Positions 46,625 to 60,000 of a stretch of DNA of 64,000 nt are shown one piece after another. The notes beneath the pieces were generated by a model. That model did no database searches. It was not told the origin of the DNA and saw only the letters and a program-made list of their open reading frames with translations. The position numbers and the translations under genes were made by a program. Source of the DNA: Nannobrachium achirus (lineage: Eukaryota > Chordata > Actinopteri > Myctophiformes > Myctophidae). Each line of letters opens with the position of its first letter. The stretch's first letter is position 1. The DNA lies in the NCBI GenBank assembly GCA_963921795.1, contig OY997643.1, positions 17,809,879-17,873,878 on the forward strand, written 5' to 3'.

Positions 46625-49246
46625 GTTTTCTCCGTGCCGTTTGTAAGTTTCACTTTCGGTTTAGAAATCAGCATCGCTCGCTCTGTCTGGCTCTCTCTCT
46701 CTCTCCCCATCTCTCTCTCTCTCTCTCTCTCTCTCGCCCGCGCATGCGCAGATCCTGTTCATACTGGTGACTGGTGAGACGACGGTCGGCAACAGACAAT
46801 TCTGTATAGGCCTATTGGAAGCGTCACCGCTTCAAAAACATGAAATAGACACCAAGTTTACATTTAGCTCATCTGGTAGTTATAGCCAAAACTGTTTTGA
46901 GACGGCGGCCATATTGGATTTGGCCACAATGATGACCCCGAAGAGTCGCTGGGCACCCTTCCTAAATCATTAGAGCATGCTCTGGGTTCCCTAAGGCCCT
47001 GGACAATAAGAAGTTGACCGTTTTTACCGTTTCTTAGTTGTTTTGTCATAAACTATCGAAATTAGAAATGTTACACACGTATATGACCCCCTAAACATAG
47101 GTATTCTGAACATGTTGAGCACTTAAGAAAATGTGTAGCTCCAACGGTTTAGAAGATAAAGCCATGTTGGAAGTTGTGGTCATTTTCAAAAGGGCGTGGT
47201 CATTTTTGGGTATTTCGCCCCGGATAGAGAATTTCGCAAAGTTCTTACGTTGTTCCCAGGGGTCATATTAGTCTAGAACAGTTGAGAAATTCTCTCCTAA
47301 GTTAAGCGCATACATATCTTACCCAGGTCCTAGACTATTAAAGGTTACAAGTTACAAAGAGGTAAGAAAAAGAAAAAGAGTACTGTTGTGTGCAGACAAA
47401 AGAAGCAAGGCACAAAAAAGAAGAACATAAACATGTGTCAAAAAAGCTGTCATAAAAAGAAAGAAGAATATATTCATGGATTGCATTTGTACTTTTTGTA
47501 GTCCTACACCAGCCATTTTGAGGACCAACACAGGTGTTTTGATTAACGTAGAACATTGGTTCTATGCCAATCAGACAAATTGAACACCTGTGTTGGTCCT
47601 CAATATGGCCGGTTTAGGACTACAAATGCAACCCATGAATAGATAAAGTGACCAAGAAACATTCAACGCTCATAAGTGACACATCACACACTAAAAAGCA
47701 ATGCTCAAAGCTCAACTTAACAGACAGCGCCAAACAAAAGTGTACATAACAGTCAATGCTAGTCACTGCAACACAAGTATCTCACCACCATATCAACACA
47801 GCAATCTATACGTATTCATATTAATAGCATGTTGTATCTATATGTATTCATATTAATAGTATGTTTTCCATCCATCAGATCAACAACAACACCAAACTGC
47901 TGCCCAACGTAACTCTGGGATTCCGTTTCTATGACACCTGCCTCAGGTACTACGATATGTTATTAAAGTGCGGGTGCCATGATTTTTCCCCCCTCTAAAA
48001 CATGATTATCTACTATTATAATTATACTAGGAGGAAGTTTTTTTTTCCAAAAAAGTGTACAGAAAGAGTTAAAATTATGTTTTTATGTGGCCACATCCAC
48101 CAGTTAATTAGTATGCGTGGTTGTCATGGTGGGTGGTGACCCAGCTGAAGTTAGCCACACCCACGTATGTTGGGTGAATGGTAATTAGGGGAGGGGTTGA
48201 TTCTGTGATGTAATAAGTATCTGTGTTTTTGGACCGGCACGTTTGACCCCACAAGGTGGCAGCCTACAGCTAAAACCCAAATAGAAAAGCAATACATAAT
48301 TGCTCATAACAACCACACCAGGGGGTCTAATGAAGTACTGTCAACCTCCTAGACACATGAAAACCAGAAAAAGTACAAAACTATGGCACCACCTCTTTAA
48401 GTATTATTATTACTATTATTATTATTATCACCTGCCTCAGGTACTATTATATGTTATTATGTATTATTATTACTTGCGCAAGCAGAGTGCGCTAGTACTG
48501 TTTTCGGTATCTCTGTCATCATCATTAACATCCAATCAGAGACCAGCATATTATTATTATTATTGTATCCATATTTATATTATAACATTATAGTTTTTAT
48601 GACACCTGTCTCAGACTAGCTGGGGCCTACCACGGAGCCATGTCATTGGTCAGTGGCAGAGGAGAGCCATTCTCATTGGATGAGAGCTGTGTGGGCTCTC
48701 CTCCGGTGCTCGGCATTGTGGGTGATGGGTTCTCCACAAATTCTATGGTCATCTCCAGTGCTTTAGGATACTACAGGATACCTCAGGTAAGATTATATAA
48801 GCATGAATATATCCATAAATATATCCATAAATATATCGGTGATAGACCGGTGATTTTCACTATTTCGTAAAAGTTTTGAATACTAACTATTGTACTGTAC
48901 ATTAGATCCATTGGAACGAGCAGGGAGCCTACTACAGTAACTACTATACTTTAATATGTACTTGCACCAGCAGAGCGTGCAAGTACTGCGATCGGCTGGC
49001 TATGTCGGTGTCCTCCCCAATCAGGGACCAGCATTTCTGGCAACGTCATCCTAGGGATGTGAAAAAATCGAAAATCGAAAATCGACTCATGCTCATCGCG
49101 ACTCAAAAAGTATGAGTCGAAAAATCGAAAAAAGTTTTTTTTTTCTTTTTATTATTATTATAATTTTTTTCTAAAGTTTTTCCCCCAAAAATGTTTTAAT
49201 CGCTTGTTCGTTATAAGCGTCAATGTTTTCCAAATGTGAGCGGACC

Positions 49247-49330
<84 letters not shown>

Positions 49331-51713
49331 GGGGACGAGTGAATGTCTGTGTTGCATGCATGGATCGCAGATTCGCATGCATGCGGCGCTGGTCAGGTCC
49401 GCGGACTACTGGTTGAGAAACACTGCTGGTCTGTTCGTGTGCACGCGTCATAGCAGTGCGCGCTGACTGCATGTGTTTTGTTTACCTCCTGCCTTTGCAT
49501 GCATGCTTGACACGAAAGCTCGCACAAAATAAATATACTACTCGCCGTTAATGCGACACACCCGTGGACATGGTCGGGGAGGGAGAGCGAGCCAGCGAGG
49601 CAGACCAAACAAAGCTCCACATTTGATACACTATTCTGGAGTGCCAGCCTGAGCGCTCCCACAACGGAACGGTTCCATGGATTTTGTCACTCCGCTTCTA
49701 GTCTATAGAGAACAGACTCCATGCTAACGCAAGGAAAAAGAGCAATTGTTTATTATAATTATTATTAGGGCTTTGATGCAAGTTCTGGTGGGTGCTGCTG
49801 CAAGTTGTGTTGCTTAAAGTAATGCGCCGTTGTGGTCTCCTCTCAGCTGCAGCTTAGCGGGGGGAAAAAAAGTGAAAAAAGTCGATCGACTCGTCGATTT
49901 TCGTCCGCGACGCGTCGATTTGAAAATAATGCGTCGATTAACATCCCTAATTAACAGCCAATTCACCCTATTCACGCCCCGCCCACTCAGCAACTTCCTG
50001 GTGCTGACGTCACGCTTTGAAGGGGAAACCCTGCTAAAAGCCCATAGAGTTAACACAGAAATCGAAAATTTTATGCAATTTCCGAATAGTAAATTATAAA
50101 ATACGGCTATCATGATCAAGAACACAAGATAGTGAAAGGAACAAAGCATTATAATTTACTTTACCGTTCAAAATAATGATTTGTTGGCTTTAAGTCCAGC
50201 GATTTCTGTGTTAACTCTATGGGCTTTTAGCAGGGTTTCCCCTTCAAAGCTGACGTCAGCACCAGGAAGTTGCTGAGACATTTGTTGAGAGGGCGGGGCG
50301 TGTCCATGAGGGACCAGCATTCCTGGTGATGCCAGTGGTGATGTCACTGGCATTGCCAGTGGTGATGCCAGTGGTGATGCCAGTGGTGAGCTAAAGTTGT
50401 AGTTACTATTGTTGGCACCTGGACAGATCCAGTTAATATTGTAGTATTCTAACAGGTGAGCTACATGGCAACCTGTCCCTGTCTGAGTGACCGCAACAAG
50501 TTCCCTGCTTTCTTCAGAACCATCCCCCATGATGGATTTCAGGTACTTGAATACTTTAATACTTTAATACTCTTTCTTCAGAGCCATCCCCCATGATGGA
50601 TTTCAGGTACTTGAATACTTGAATACTTTAATACTCTTTCTTCAGAACCATCCCCCATGATGGATTTCAGGTACTTGAATACTTTAATACTTTAATACTC
50701 TTTCTTCAGAACCATCCCCCATGATGGATTTCAGGTACTTGAATACTTGAATACTTTAATACTCTTTTTTCAGAACCATCCCCCATGATGCATTTAGGGT
50801 ATACTTTAATACTTGGGGTTAGGTTTATTTATGTTTGTTTATGCAGTTTTTAGTCTTGGTCTTTCTATGTTTCTTATGTAGGCTTGATGTTTTGTGGTGT
50901 ACTGCAAGTGACTGAGATCCAACGATGTTTCATTTTCTACATGGGGAAAGTGACAAATAAAATGATTCTGTTTCTGATCTGTCCATTGTTTGTCCAATCA
51001 GGTGTGAGCTGTATCTTACCTGTCCATTGTTTGTCCAATCAGGTGCGAGGAATGCTGCAGATTCTGAGGCGGTTCGGATGGACCTGGGTCGGCATGGTGA
51101 TCTATGACGATTCGTTCGGTCACCAAGCTGCCAAGGCCATGCAGGGGGAGCTAGAGAGCTCTGGCTTCGGCTGTCTGGCATACGTTGAGGTAATATTAAT
51201 TAGTGCGGCAGTAGGGCAACAACACTATTGTCCGGCAAAAGATTATTACGGTCAACATAGCCAATCAGGAAGCAGCACAATTATTATGGTCAACATAGCC
51301 AATCAGGAGCAGCATTCTCGGTGACGTCACCATTATATAGAGTAAGTCTGATTGTGAGACCCCAGACATGCGTCTGTGCGTGTCGATATCTCTCAATGTC
51401 TCTCAGTCCTTGTCCCCTTTTATGGGCATAAAAGAGATTATATTGGTGCGGTTGCCCTAAAAGGGCATCATCTGGAAATCAGATGTAGAGGTCAGCTCCA
51501 TATATGGAGATCTAGGTGATGATCGAGTCGTCTCCATGTATGGATATCCAGGGTTTGAACTTTGATGAGGTGATGTCACATGATGTCACGTGATGTTGTG
51601 TTGTATTACTCATCTTAGCTGTATCTTACTGTACTTTTTTTCATCATGTATATCTGTACTTTAACTGCTGTCCTGACTCAGTGGCAACTGAATTTCCCCA
51701 CTGAATCAGTAAA

Positions 51714-51771
<58 letters not shown>

Positions 51772-51918
51772 GCAGGTTTTCCGCAGACACTATAAACCAT
51801 GGGAACTTCAGAAGATTGTCTCTGTTATGAAGAATTCCACGTCTCGAGTCGTCATTACATTTACCCAATATATGGTACCTCTGCTTAGAGAGGTCATTAT
51901 ATACTTATATATACTTGC

Positions 51919-51978
<60 letters not shown>

Positions 51979-54141
51979 AATCTATAAATTAGCCAAATCT
52001 ATGTCTGTGGGCTCTATTTTGATTATCTTAAGTAGCAGCTTTTATGCCTTAACTTAAAGGCCTGTACATGTCCATACTGTCTCCGACCACTGAGCTTTTT
52101 GTCGTAAAGGTCCGGATCAACTACAAAATGACGCCACTCGCATCTTCTGAAAAGCATTACCACGAATTAGAGTTCGGAAAGCTGCATGTCAGAAAGTTGG
52201 AACGCTCATTTTCACGGGTCAACACATTTGTTGCAATCTAAAACATCTCTTTGAAGGTCCAAGCTGCCAAGGCTCCATAGACTTCCATGTAATTCATAGT
52301 GCACGGATCATGCACGCCCATGCCTAGATCATGCACCATGTGTGTGCACGCTCTTCACAGCTTTCAAACAAAAATATCCGCTTGGAAATCCGTTCAGGCA
52401 TTCATGATATAGCAGCCATTATGTTTTCTTCAAATGCAAACAAACATGACTATGACAAACATGACAAAACAAGACTCAGAACACCTGCTGCAGTCAAGCT
52501 GCACTGCGTGAATCTTGTGCTGTATCCAACATGTTAGCCATGTAAACAAACACACAGCGACATTTAGAACTAAACGTTGCTCTCAAGAAAGTTTTTAAAA
52601 ATATTTTTTGAGCGAGAAATAGACGACGTAGTATCAGAAAATGGATTCTATCTAATCAGCACTTCCTTGTTTTCTAAGGCGACCGTGTCGCGCTAGGGGG
52701 ACACCCAGCGCAACATTTGCTGTGGAACACTTCCAGCCGTCTGTAAACAAGGAAATACTTTGTTTTGTTTTTAGTTTTGAGTCAAATTATTAATTTTATT
52801 TAGTAGGCGGGTAATAAGCGTGATAATGAATGGCTCCTTGGTGAATGACGATATATAACATCCCCTAACAAACTCCTTCTAGGGGAATAATCGGATCAAC
52901 GTCAAATTCGCTCAGCATACACAAGACAGCTTAACGATGAAAAGTCATCAAAATCGCGAGTTTTCCTAAAACGGCGTGACCTTGAGAAGAGTCAAACTTC
53001 CTTCGCCAAACAGGAAGTGCCCCCTCTTCTGATTGGTCGATACTTGATTGTTCCTTTTTTTGGCTATAACTCATCAACTGTTTGTCGAACAAACTTGTGA
53101 GTGGTGTCATTTGACTTGGTTCAGAATCCTTGTTCTTCATTGGTGTAACTTATAGCCCCGTCCTCACTGCTTAAAGAGGTTAGATATTGATTTGTTAGTT
53201 ATATAGGTATACCTATATAGCCTAAGTAGATAAAGAGACAGAGACAGATAACTAACCAGTAAGACTCCCTAATCGGGAGATAATCGACCGTCAGGTCACA
53301 GTGTGATTTTAGGCCAAAATGTATAGGAGCAGTGTCCAAAAATGTGTTTGAAAAAATCTGCCTGATGGTGGCGCTATATGGGACAGATGCATGTTGATGA
53401 AATGAGTGTAGACATACTGTGTAGTACCGATTTGCGTGATTTTAGGGCAAAATCTGTAGGAGCATTGTCCAAAAATGTGTTTGAAAAAATCGCACTGATG
53501 ATGCCGCTATATGGGACAGATCCATGTTGATGACATGAGTGTAGACATACTGTGTACCAATTTGCGTGATTTTAGGGCAAAATCTGTAGGAGTAGTGTCC
53601 AAAAATGTGTTTGAAAAAATCGGCCTGATGGTGGCGCTATATGGGACAGATCCATGTTGATGACATGAGTGTAGACATACTGTGTAGCGATTTGCGTGAT
53701 TTTAAGGCAAAATCTGTAGGAGTAGTGTCCAAAAATGTGTTTTAAAAAATTGGCCTGAAGGTGGCACTAAATGGGACAGGTCCATGTTGATGAGATGAGT
53801 GTAGACATACTGTGTACCGATTTGCGTGATTTTAGGGCAAAAATTGTAGGAGCAGTGTCCAAAAATGTGTTTTGCAAGAATCTGCCTCATGGTGGCGCTA
53901 GAAGAGGGCCATGTGAGAATTGATGGGTGGAGGTTGTGGTTTGGCAGGCAAGGAGTGTGTGTGGAAAATGTCACATGAACAGAGGCAACGATGGCGGAGA
54001 TATGAGCAGGGCAAAAGTGTGACGTGACAGACAGACTAACTGACTGACTGACTGACTGACTGACAGACGGTGGAGGTTTTGATAGTAAATGCGACCTGAC
54101 GGTCGCAATGAAGCATGGACCTGCATGTACTGTATACTGAG

Positions 54142-54179
<38 letters not shown>

Positions 54180-54554
54180 ACGGAGGCGATCCGAACCTCC
54201 CCACCCGGCTTCGAACCCGGGTCTCCCGCGTGAAAGTCCAATACCTTAACCATTACTCCAAAGGGATATCCCTATGGAACGAGAGCAGATACTAGACTTT
54301 TGAGGCTTCAGGCTGGGGCTGCGACTCTCTCCGCCACACTCACCCCCCTTTGACCTCCTCCTACGGGGAAGCCCGGATCCGGGTCACGGCACCAATGTAA
54401 CGGAGGTGATCCGAACCTCCCCACCCGGCTTCGAACCCGGGTCTCCCGCGTGAAAGTCCAATATCTTAACCATTACTCCAAAGGGATATCCCTATGGAAC
54501 GAGAGCAGATACTAGACTTTTGAGGCTTCAGGCTGGGGCTGCGACTCTCTCCGC

Positions 54555-54591
<37 letters not shown>

Positions 54592-56119
54592 TATATATAT
54601 AATCTCTAGGTAAGGAGACAGAATGTAACGGGTCTACAGTGGATCACTAATGACGCATGGGCCATGTACTGTGTATACTGAGTAAATATATGATATAATA
54701 TATATACTGTATATATTCCCTAGGTAAGGAGACAGAATGTAACAGGTCTACAGTGGATCACTAACGACGCATGGACCATGTGGCCTCCTCTTTACTCTCT
54801 GGCCAACATGCCGTATCTTGGAGGAAGCCTGGGCCTGGCCATCCGTCGAGGAGAGATAGACGGTCTGCAAGACTTCTGGTTAAAAATACACCCTAAAAAT
54901 TATCCCAACAACACTATAGTGAGTCTTTTATTAATGGTTAAAAATGAACCCTGATAATGAGCCCAACAACACTATAGTGGGTATTTTATTAATGATTAAA
55001 AATACTCCTTGATAATGATCCCAACGACACTATAGTGGGTCTTTTATTAATGGTTAAAAAAAACTCCTTGATAATGATCCCGAGCCCGAAGGGCAGCAGC
55101 ACCTCATGAAAACTGCTAGTCTGGCGGGCCATCACTGATACTGCGTTCACTCATTCCTTCCCCAGTATCAGGTCTGGACTTTGGCGTATAGGCAGCGAGT
55201 ATGAGAACTTGGCCCCTATCATTTTCTGATCGGGGCCAATCGGTGACTGCGTTTCAACTGCTGTGATGACAACAAGTGATGGTGACGTAGATGCATGCTG
55301 CAGCATTTTCAAAACAACATGGCTGCCCTCGATGCAACAAGTGTAACAGTTAACGCTGAAACGATAAAACAAGCAATAAGTGAAGTTATTTCAGAGTTGG
55401 AATCAATTACAACAATTAAAAAACAGGAGTATGCGCTAGTGGAGTTCATCGGCCCGAAAACACGTGTTTGTTTGCCGCTCTTCCGACTGGCTGTAGCCAT
55501 AAATTATAACTCCTGTAGAGGGTTTATTTTGAAGACGTTGAGAGAAAACGTCTTCCAAATAAAAGCACTCTACAGTAGTTATAATTTATGGCTAGACTGG
55601 CTGCTCTGTGATGACAGACGTTTTGCTACGTTGATTGTTTAGAGGAGTCTGTCTGTCAAGGCAAGTACTCCCTCCCAATTTTCAAGCTGCCTATCCACGA
55701 GTTTCCAACGCCCCATAGTGCATTGCGCAGACGCTGTACCGAGCTTCCGGCGCCGCAGCCTTGTGTGATTTACAAGCTCACAACAGGCTGCATCTGCGAC
55801 GCGACGTGAGCTTGTATGTCTGCTGTTAAACCGGAAGTGTGGTCCAAACAGGTCCAAATAATCTCCAGTAAACTCCCGCGGAAACAGGTGGATAGGCCAA
55901 AGCCAGACTCATATTGTGGGAAGGAACGGGTGAGTGAATGTGAATGCACAGTATGAGGCTGGCTGGTCAGGCTAGAAAACTGCTAGCATAGCCACTTGCA
56001 TAGTGCTTAGACTTTGCAAGACTCTTAGACTCTTTGATTGATGAGACTGTTCCATAATGCTGAATATAATCACGGGTAGATAGCTATTTCAACCAATCAG
56101 ATTGCTTCGCTAAGTGTTA

Positions 56120-56207
<88 letters not shown>

Positions 56208-56208
56208 A

Positions 56209-56306
<98 letters not shown>

Positions 56307-56977
56307 CAGGTCAGGGAGTTCTGGGAGAAGATGTTTAAGTGTAGCTTCAGAGCCAGTGCAGGAAGTCGTTGTAACGGTTCAGAGGATCTGGGGACGGTGA
56401 AGGACTCATATCTGGGCGTGTCGGACCTCAGAGAGGATTACAACGTGTACAAGGCTGTGTTTGCTCTGGCTCATGCCCTGCACGACCTGATGCACTGTGT
56501 CCCAGGGAGAGGCCCTTTCCCTGGGCACAGCTGTGCCCGTCTGAGCTCCGTACAACCATGGCAGGTATACGTGTGTGGCAGGTATACGTGTGTATGCGTA
56601 TATATATATATTAAGGCTGGGACTTTAACTGATTAATTGCGATTAATTAATTACAGAAAATTAACGCGATTAAAAAAATTAACGCATTTTAACCTTCAGT
56701 TTCAGGCATACTGATCATAGCGATGCACCAACCAAGAAGAGACAACAAACGCAAAGGGAGAAGTAGCCGATCAGAGCGCTTTGCTTGGCCCAGTGGATGC
56801 GAGATTTAGATTTAAAAAACTCACTTGTTGATTCACTCGTACAACAAAATGTGTTTTATTGAAAAAAGATGCTTCTCAGGTCAAATATCGATGTGCGATT
56901 AAAATGCGATTAATTGCGATTAATTAATCACAGAGCCTGTAATTAATTAGATTAAAAATTTTAATCGCATCCCAGCC

Positions 56978-57025
<48 letters not shown>

Positions 57026-60000
57026 GGCTGGGATTCGATTAAAAGAATTTATCAAATTAATTACAGGCTTTATAATTAATTAATTGCAAAATTAATTAAT
57101 TGTACCTGCATTTTACCTAAGTAATTAATCAAGTAGTTAATCACGTACTGTACATTATGTAGGCGCGTGTGCAATCCGTGCATGTGGTGTAATTAGAAAA
57201 AAAACCTTGTATGCTAACATCATTGTACTGAGTGTAAACTTGTAAATCAGTGTTTTGGGTACTGGGTGCGAGCATCAACCGGGAGCCAATGACGGGAGAG
57301 GAAAAAGGAAGGTGACCTCTCATGTTGATTCATAAATAACATCCATCACGATCTCCATCTCCAGTTCGTCTATTATCTGCAGAAGGTCAAGTTCACCACA
57401 TCGTTCGGCGATGACGTTTCGTTTGATGAGAACGGCGACGTATACGGTCATGACGTCATGAACTGGGTGCGGCTTCCCGATGGGAGCGGGAGGCCTCAGC
57501 ATGTGGGCGTGGTCAAAAGGTCCGCCTCCGGGGAGGAACAACTTCTTATGGATGAAGACAGAATCTTCTGGAACTCAGACTCCAAAAAGGTCTCTTCAAG
57601 GAAGTCTCATGACACGCTGTTTTTACAAAACATAAGTCTTTATCACAAAGGTCTTCAACAGGTCCGGGACCCCTAGGGGGTCCTCAGAATTACTACAGGG
57701 GTTCCTCCAAATCTTTGAGTGATAGAAACCTTTCCCCCCTTTTTCATATTAACCACTTGGAGCCTATAGTGTTCATATTCTCAGAACTTTAGCCAAAAAT
57801 AGCAGATCTACAAGCTACAATGCCTTGTGCTGCGAGGCGTTGTGAGCTTGTAGATCGTCTATTTTCCGTAAAGAGGTTTGGTGTAGAGGGGAAAAAGAGC
57901 AGACTAAGTACAGAGTGAAAGGTCAAGTTTATTAAGTATTGACGGTTCAAGTGGTTAAATATCTGAAAACGCAAATTGACATGAATCCAAAATACTTGTG
58001 GGGGGTCCCTGCTTCATCTCTCTCTCAACTAAGGGATCCTGGGCCTGAAAATGTTGAAGACCCCTGCTTTATTATGTATTAAAAGGTTTTAACTGAAAAC
58101 ATGGCTCCAGTGAGCCATGGCAGGTTTTTACCACCTGGAGTGCCTAACGCGTTCCCACGTGTGTTAACTATTATGCCAAATGGTATTGTGTTTGTTGTCT
58201 CCACCAGCCGAAGGCATGGGGGAGAGTATGTTTTCCCCTCCGTCCGTCCGTGTGTCCGTCCGTCCGTGCGTGCGTCCGTCCGTCCGTGTGTGTGTGTGTG
58301 TCCTCGCAGTTTGTGTGCAGCTAATCTCAGTCGCCGTTGGCCCGGTCGCTGCCAAAGTGAGCACACACATTCCCTGGATGCCAATCTAGAACCTCTGCCC
58401 TAAATGTTTCAAATGGGCCTTTTCTAGCGCCACCTAGTGGCCGATGTTCGCAAAACACATTTCTGTGCACTACTCTTACAGATTTTGTCCAAAAATCCTA
58501 CAAATCGGTAGGCAGTATCTCGACAGTCATGTGATCGACACGGATCTGTCCGATTTTGCATATTCCATCCTGATTGGCTAAGATTGGCTTCCAAAGTTTG
58601 TAGGATTGAGCCGTTTTGAACAAAATGCCTCAAATCCCAAACGCAAAGTGCAATTATCATGAAATCGCACACACACGTTCCCACTAGGTCGAGGAAGAAA
58701 TGCCACTTCACATTTTTTAAATCAGCCTCATGGTGGCGCTATAACAGGCCGATTTGGGGTTTTACCTATAACTCCACCGATCAGTTTCAAACTTTGTAAG
58801 CGCACTCCCTAGAGGCCAAGGAAAAACCCTTTCCCTGCATTTTTCACATCAGCCTTTTCTAGCGCCACCAGGAGGCCGACTTATGTAAAACAATTTTTTT
58901 CCTATTATTCCTTGAGATTTTATTAAAAAATCATGCAAATCGGTACACAGTATCTCTATAGTCATGTGATCAAGTCCGATCCGTCTGATATTTCATATTC
59001 CATCCTAATTGACTAATATTGGCTTCCAAAGTTTGCGGGATTGCTCAGTTTTTGAACAAAATGCTTCAAATCATCAACGCAGTTTGCGATTACCGTGAAA
59101 TTTGCCACACATGTTCCCACTATGTCAAGGAACAAATGCTACCATTTTCATGTTGGCCTTTTATAGCGCCACCAGCAGGTAGACTTTAGTAAAACACATT
59201 TTTGGAACACAATGCCTCAAATCATGCATGCAGTGTCCGATTGCCATGAAAGGTCTAAGGTGAAGAACATATTCCAGCCTTTTTACATTGGCCTATTATA
59301 CAGTAGCACCACCAGGACGCATGGTCTGGTGGAGACCTGTGCTCGGAAGAGCACTGCTTCTAGTTATCGTTGATTTGTCACCTTTACAACAAGCCAGGTA
59401 CAGACTGTAAGTATCTGGCATTCGTGGAATGAGCACCACAGCCAAACGTGTGGGTAGCGGCCCTCCAAAATGGTCAAAATGGCCTGGCAGACCTGCAATA
59501 CTGTTCTTTTGGTGTTCACCTTTGTTGCTTGGTGCATTGAATGATTGCACTCTCCCACAGTAATAAGGAAAAGAAAAAAAAGAACACATAGGCCTGTTGG
59601 CCATTTTACACTTTGTTGATGTTAAGCTCAGTGTCAGGGAAGCCCAAAACGAGAGTAAAGCTGGTTGCACACTGCACTGTGTTTTCGTTGCGTTTTGGAA
59701 ATCCGAAATCTGTAGTCCAGGGAGAGAGAGAGGAAAGAGAGAGAGAGCAAGTGACTCAGTGCGACAGCTGCGAAAATCGTAAAAAATCAACCCTGGTTCG
59801 AAAATAAATATGAAACGGGCGGCAGTGTGCAAACGTGATTGACATAACGTGGGGTAGATTTTTTTATTTTCATGCTCCGAAATTCACTCCGATATTCGTC
59901 CCGAAAAACGCAACAGTGTGCAAAGACCTTAAATGCTAGCAGAACATCATTTCAAGCCATTTTGGCAACATTTTGGTCGGCGCTACCCACACGTTTGGCT

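Noticed and set aside
46411..46777. Frames of about 100 codons on both strands around 46.5 kb
   Set aside because: They arise from a CT microsatellite inside a mobile element.
50511..50815. CRISPR-like array because of regular 64-nt periodicity
   Set aside because: There are no distinct spacers: the whole unit is repeated, it begins with exon sequence, and the genome is eukaryotic.
53702..54253. 183-codon minus-strand frame
   Set aside because: It spans a 130-nt tandem repeat, a CAGT-type run, an AT microsatellite and the tRNA-like unit; a chance frame.
54177..54480. Two minus-strand tRNA-Glu-like sequences as functional tRNA genes
   Set aside because: A- and B-box words are present but the anticodon stem does not pair and the T stem has a mismatch or an eight-base loop; better seen as a tRNA-derived repeat.
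54610..54664. A second, alternative exon 3d
   Set aside because: It copies only the first part of the exon, then runs into TGTACTGTGTATACTGAG with no donor that restores the frame; treated as a duplicate edge, although it could act as a decoy acceptor.
55295..55642. 115-codon frame as a real small gene
   Set aside because: It has a faint helicase-like QEYALVEFI stretch but runs into a 100-nt palindrome and lies inside a repeat within an OlfC intron; at most a relic.
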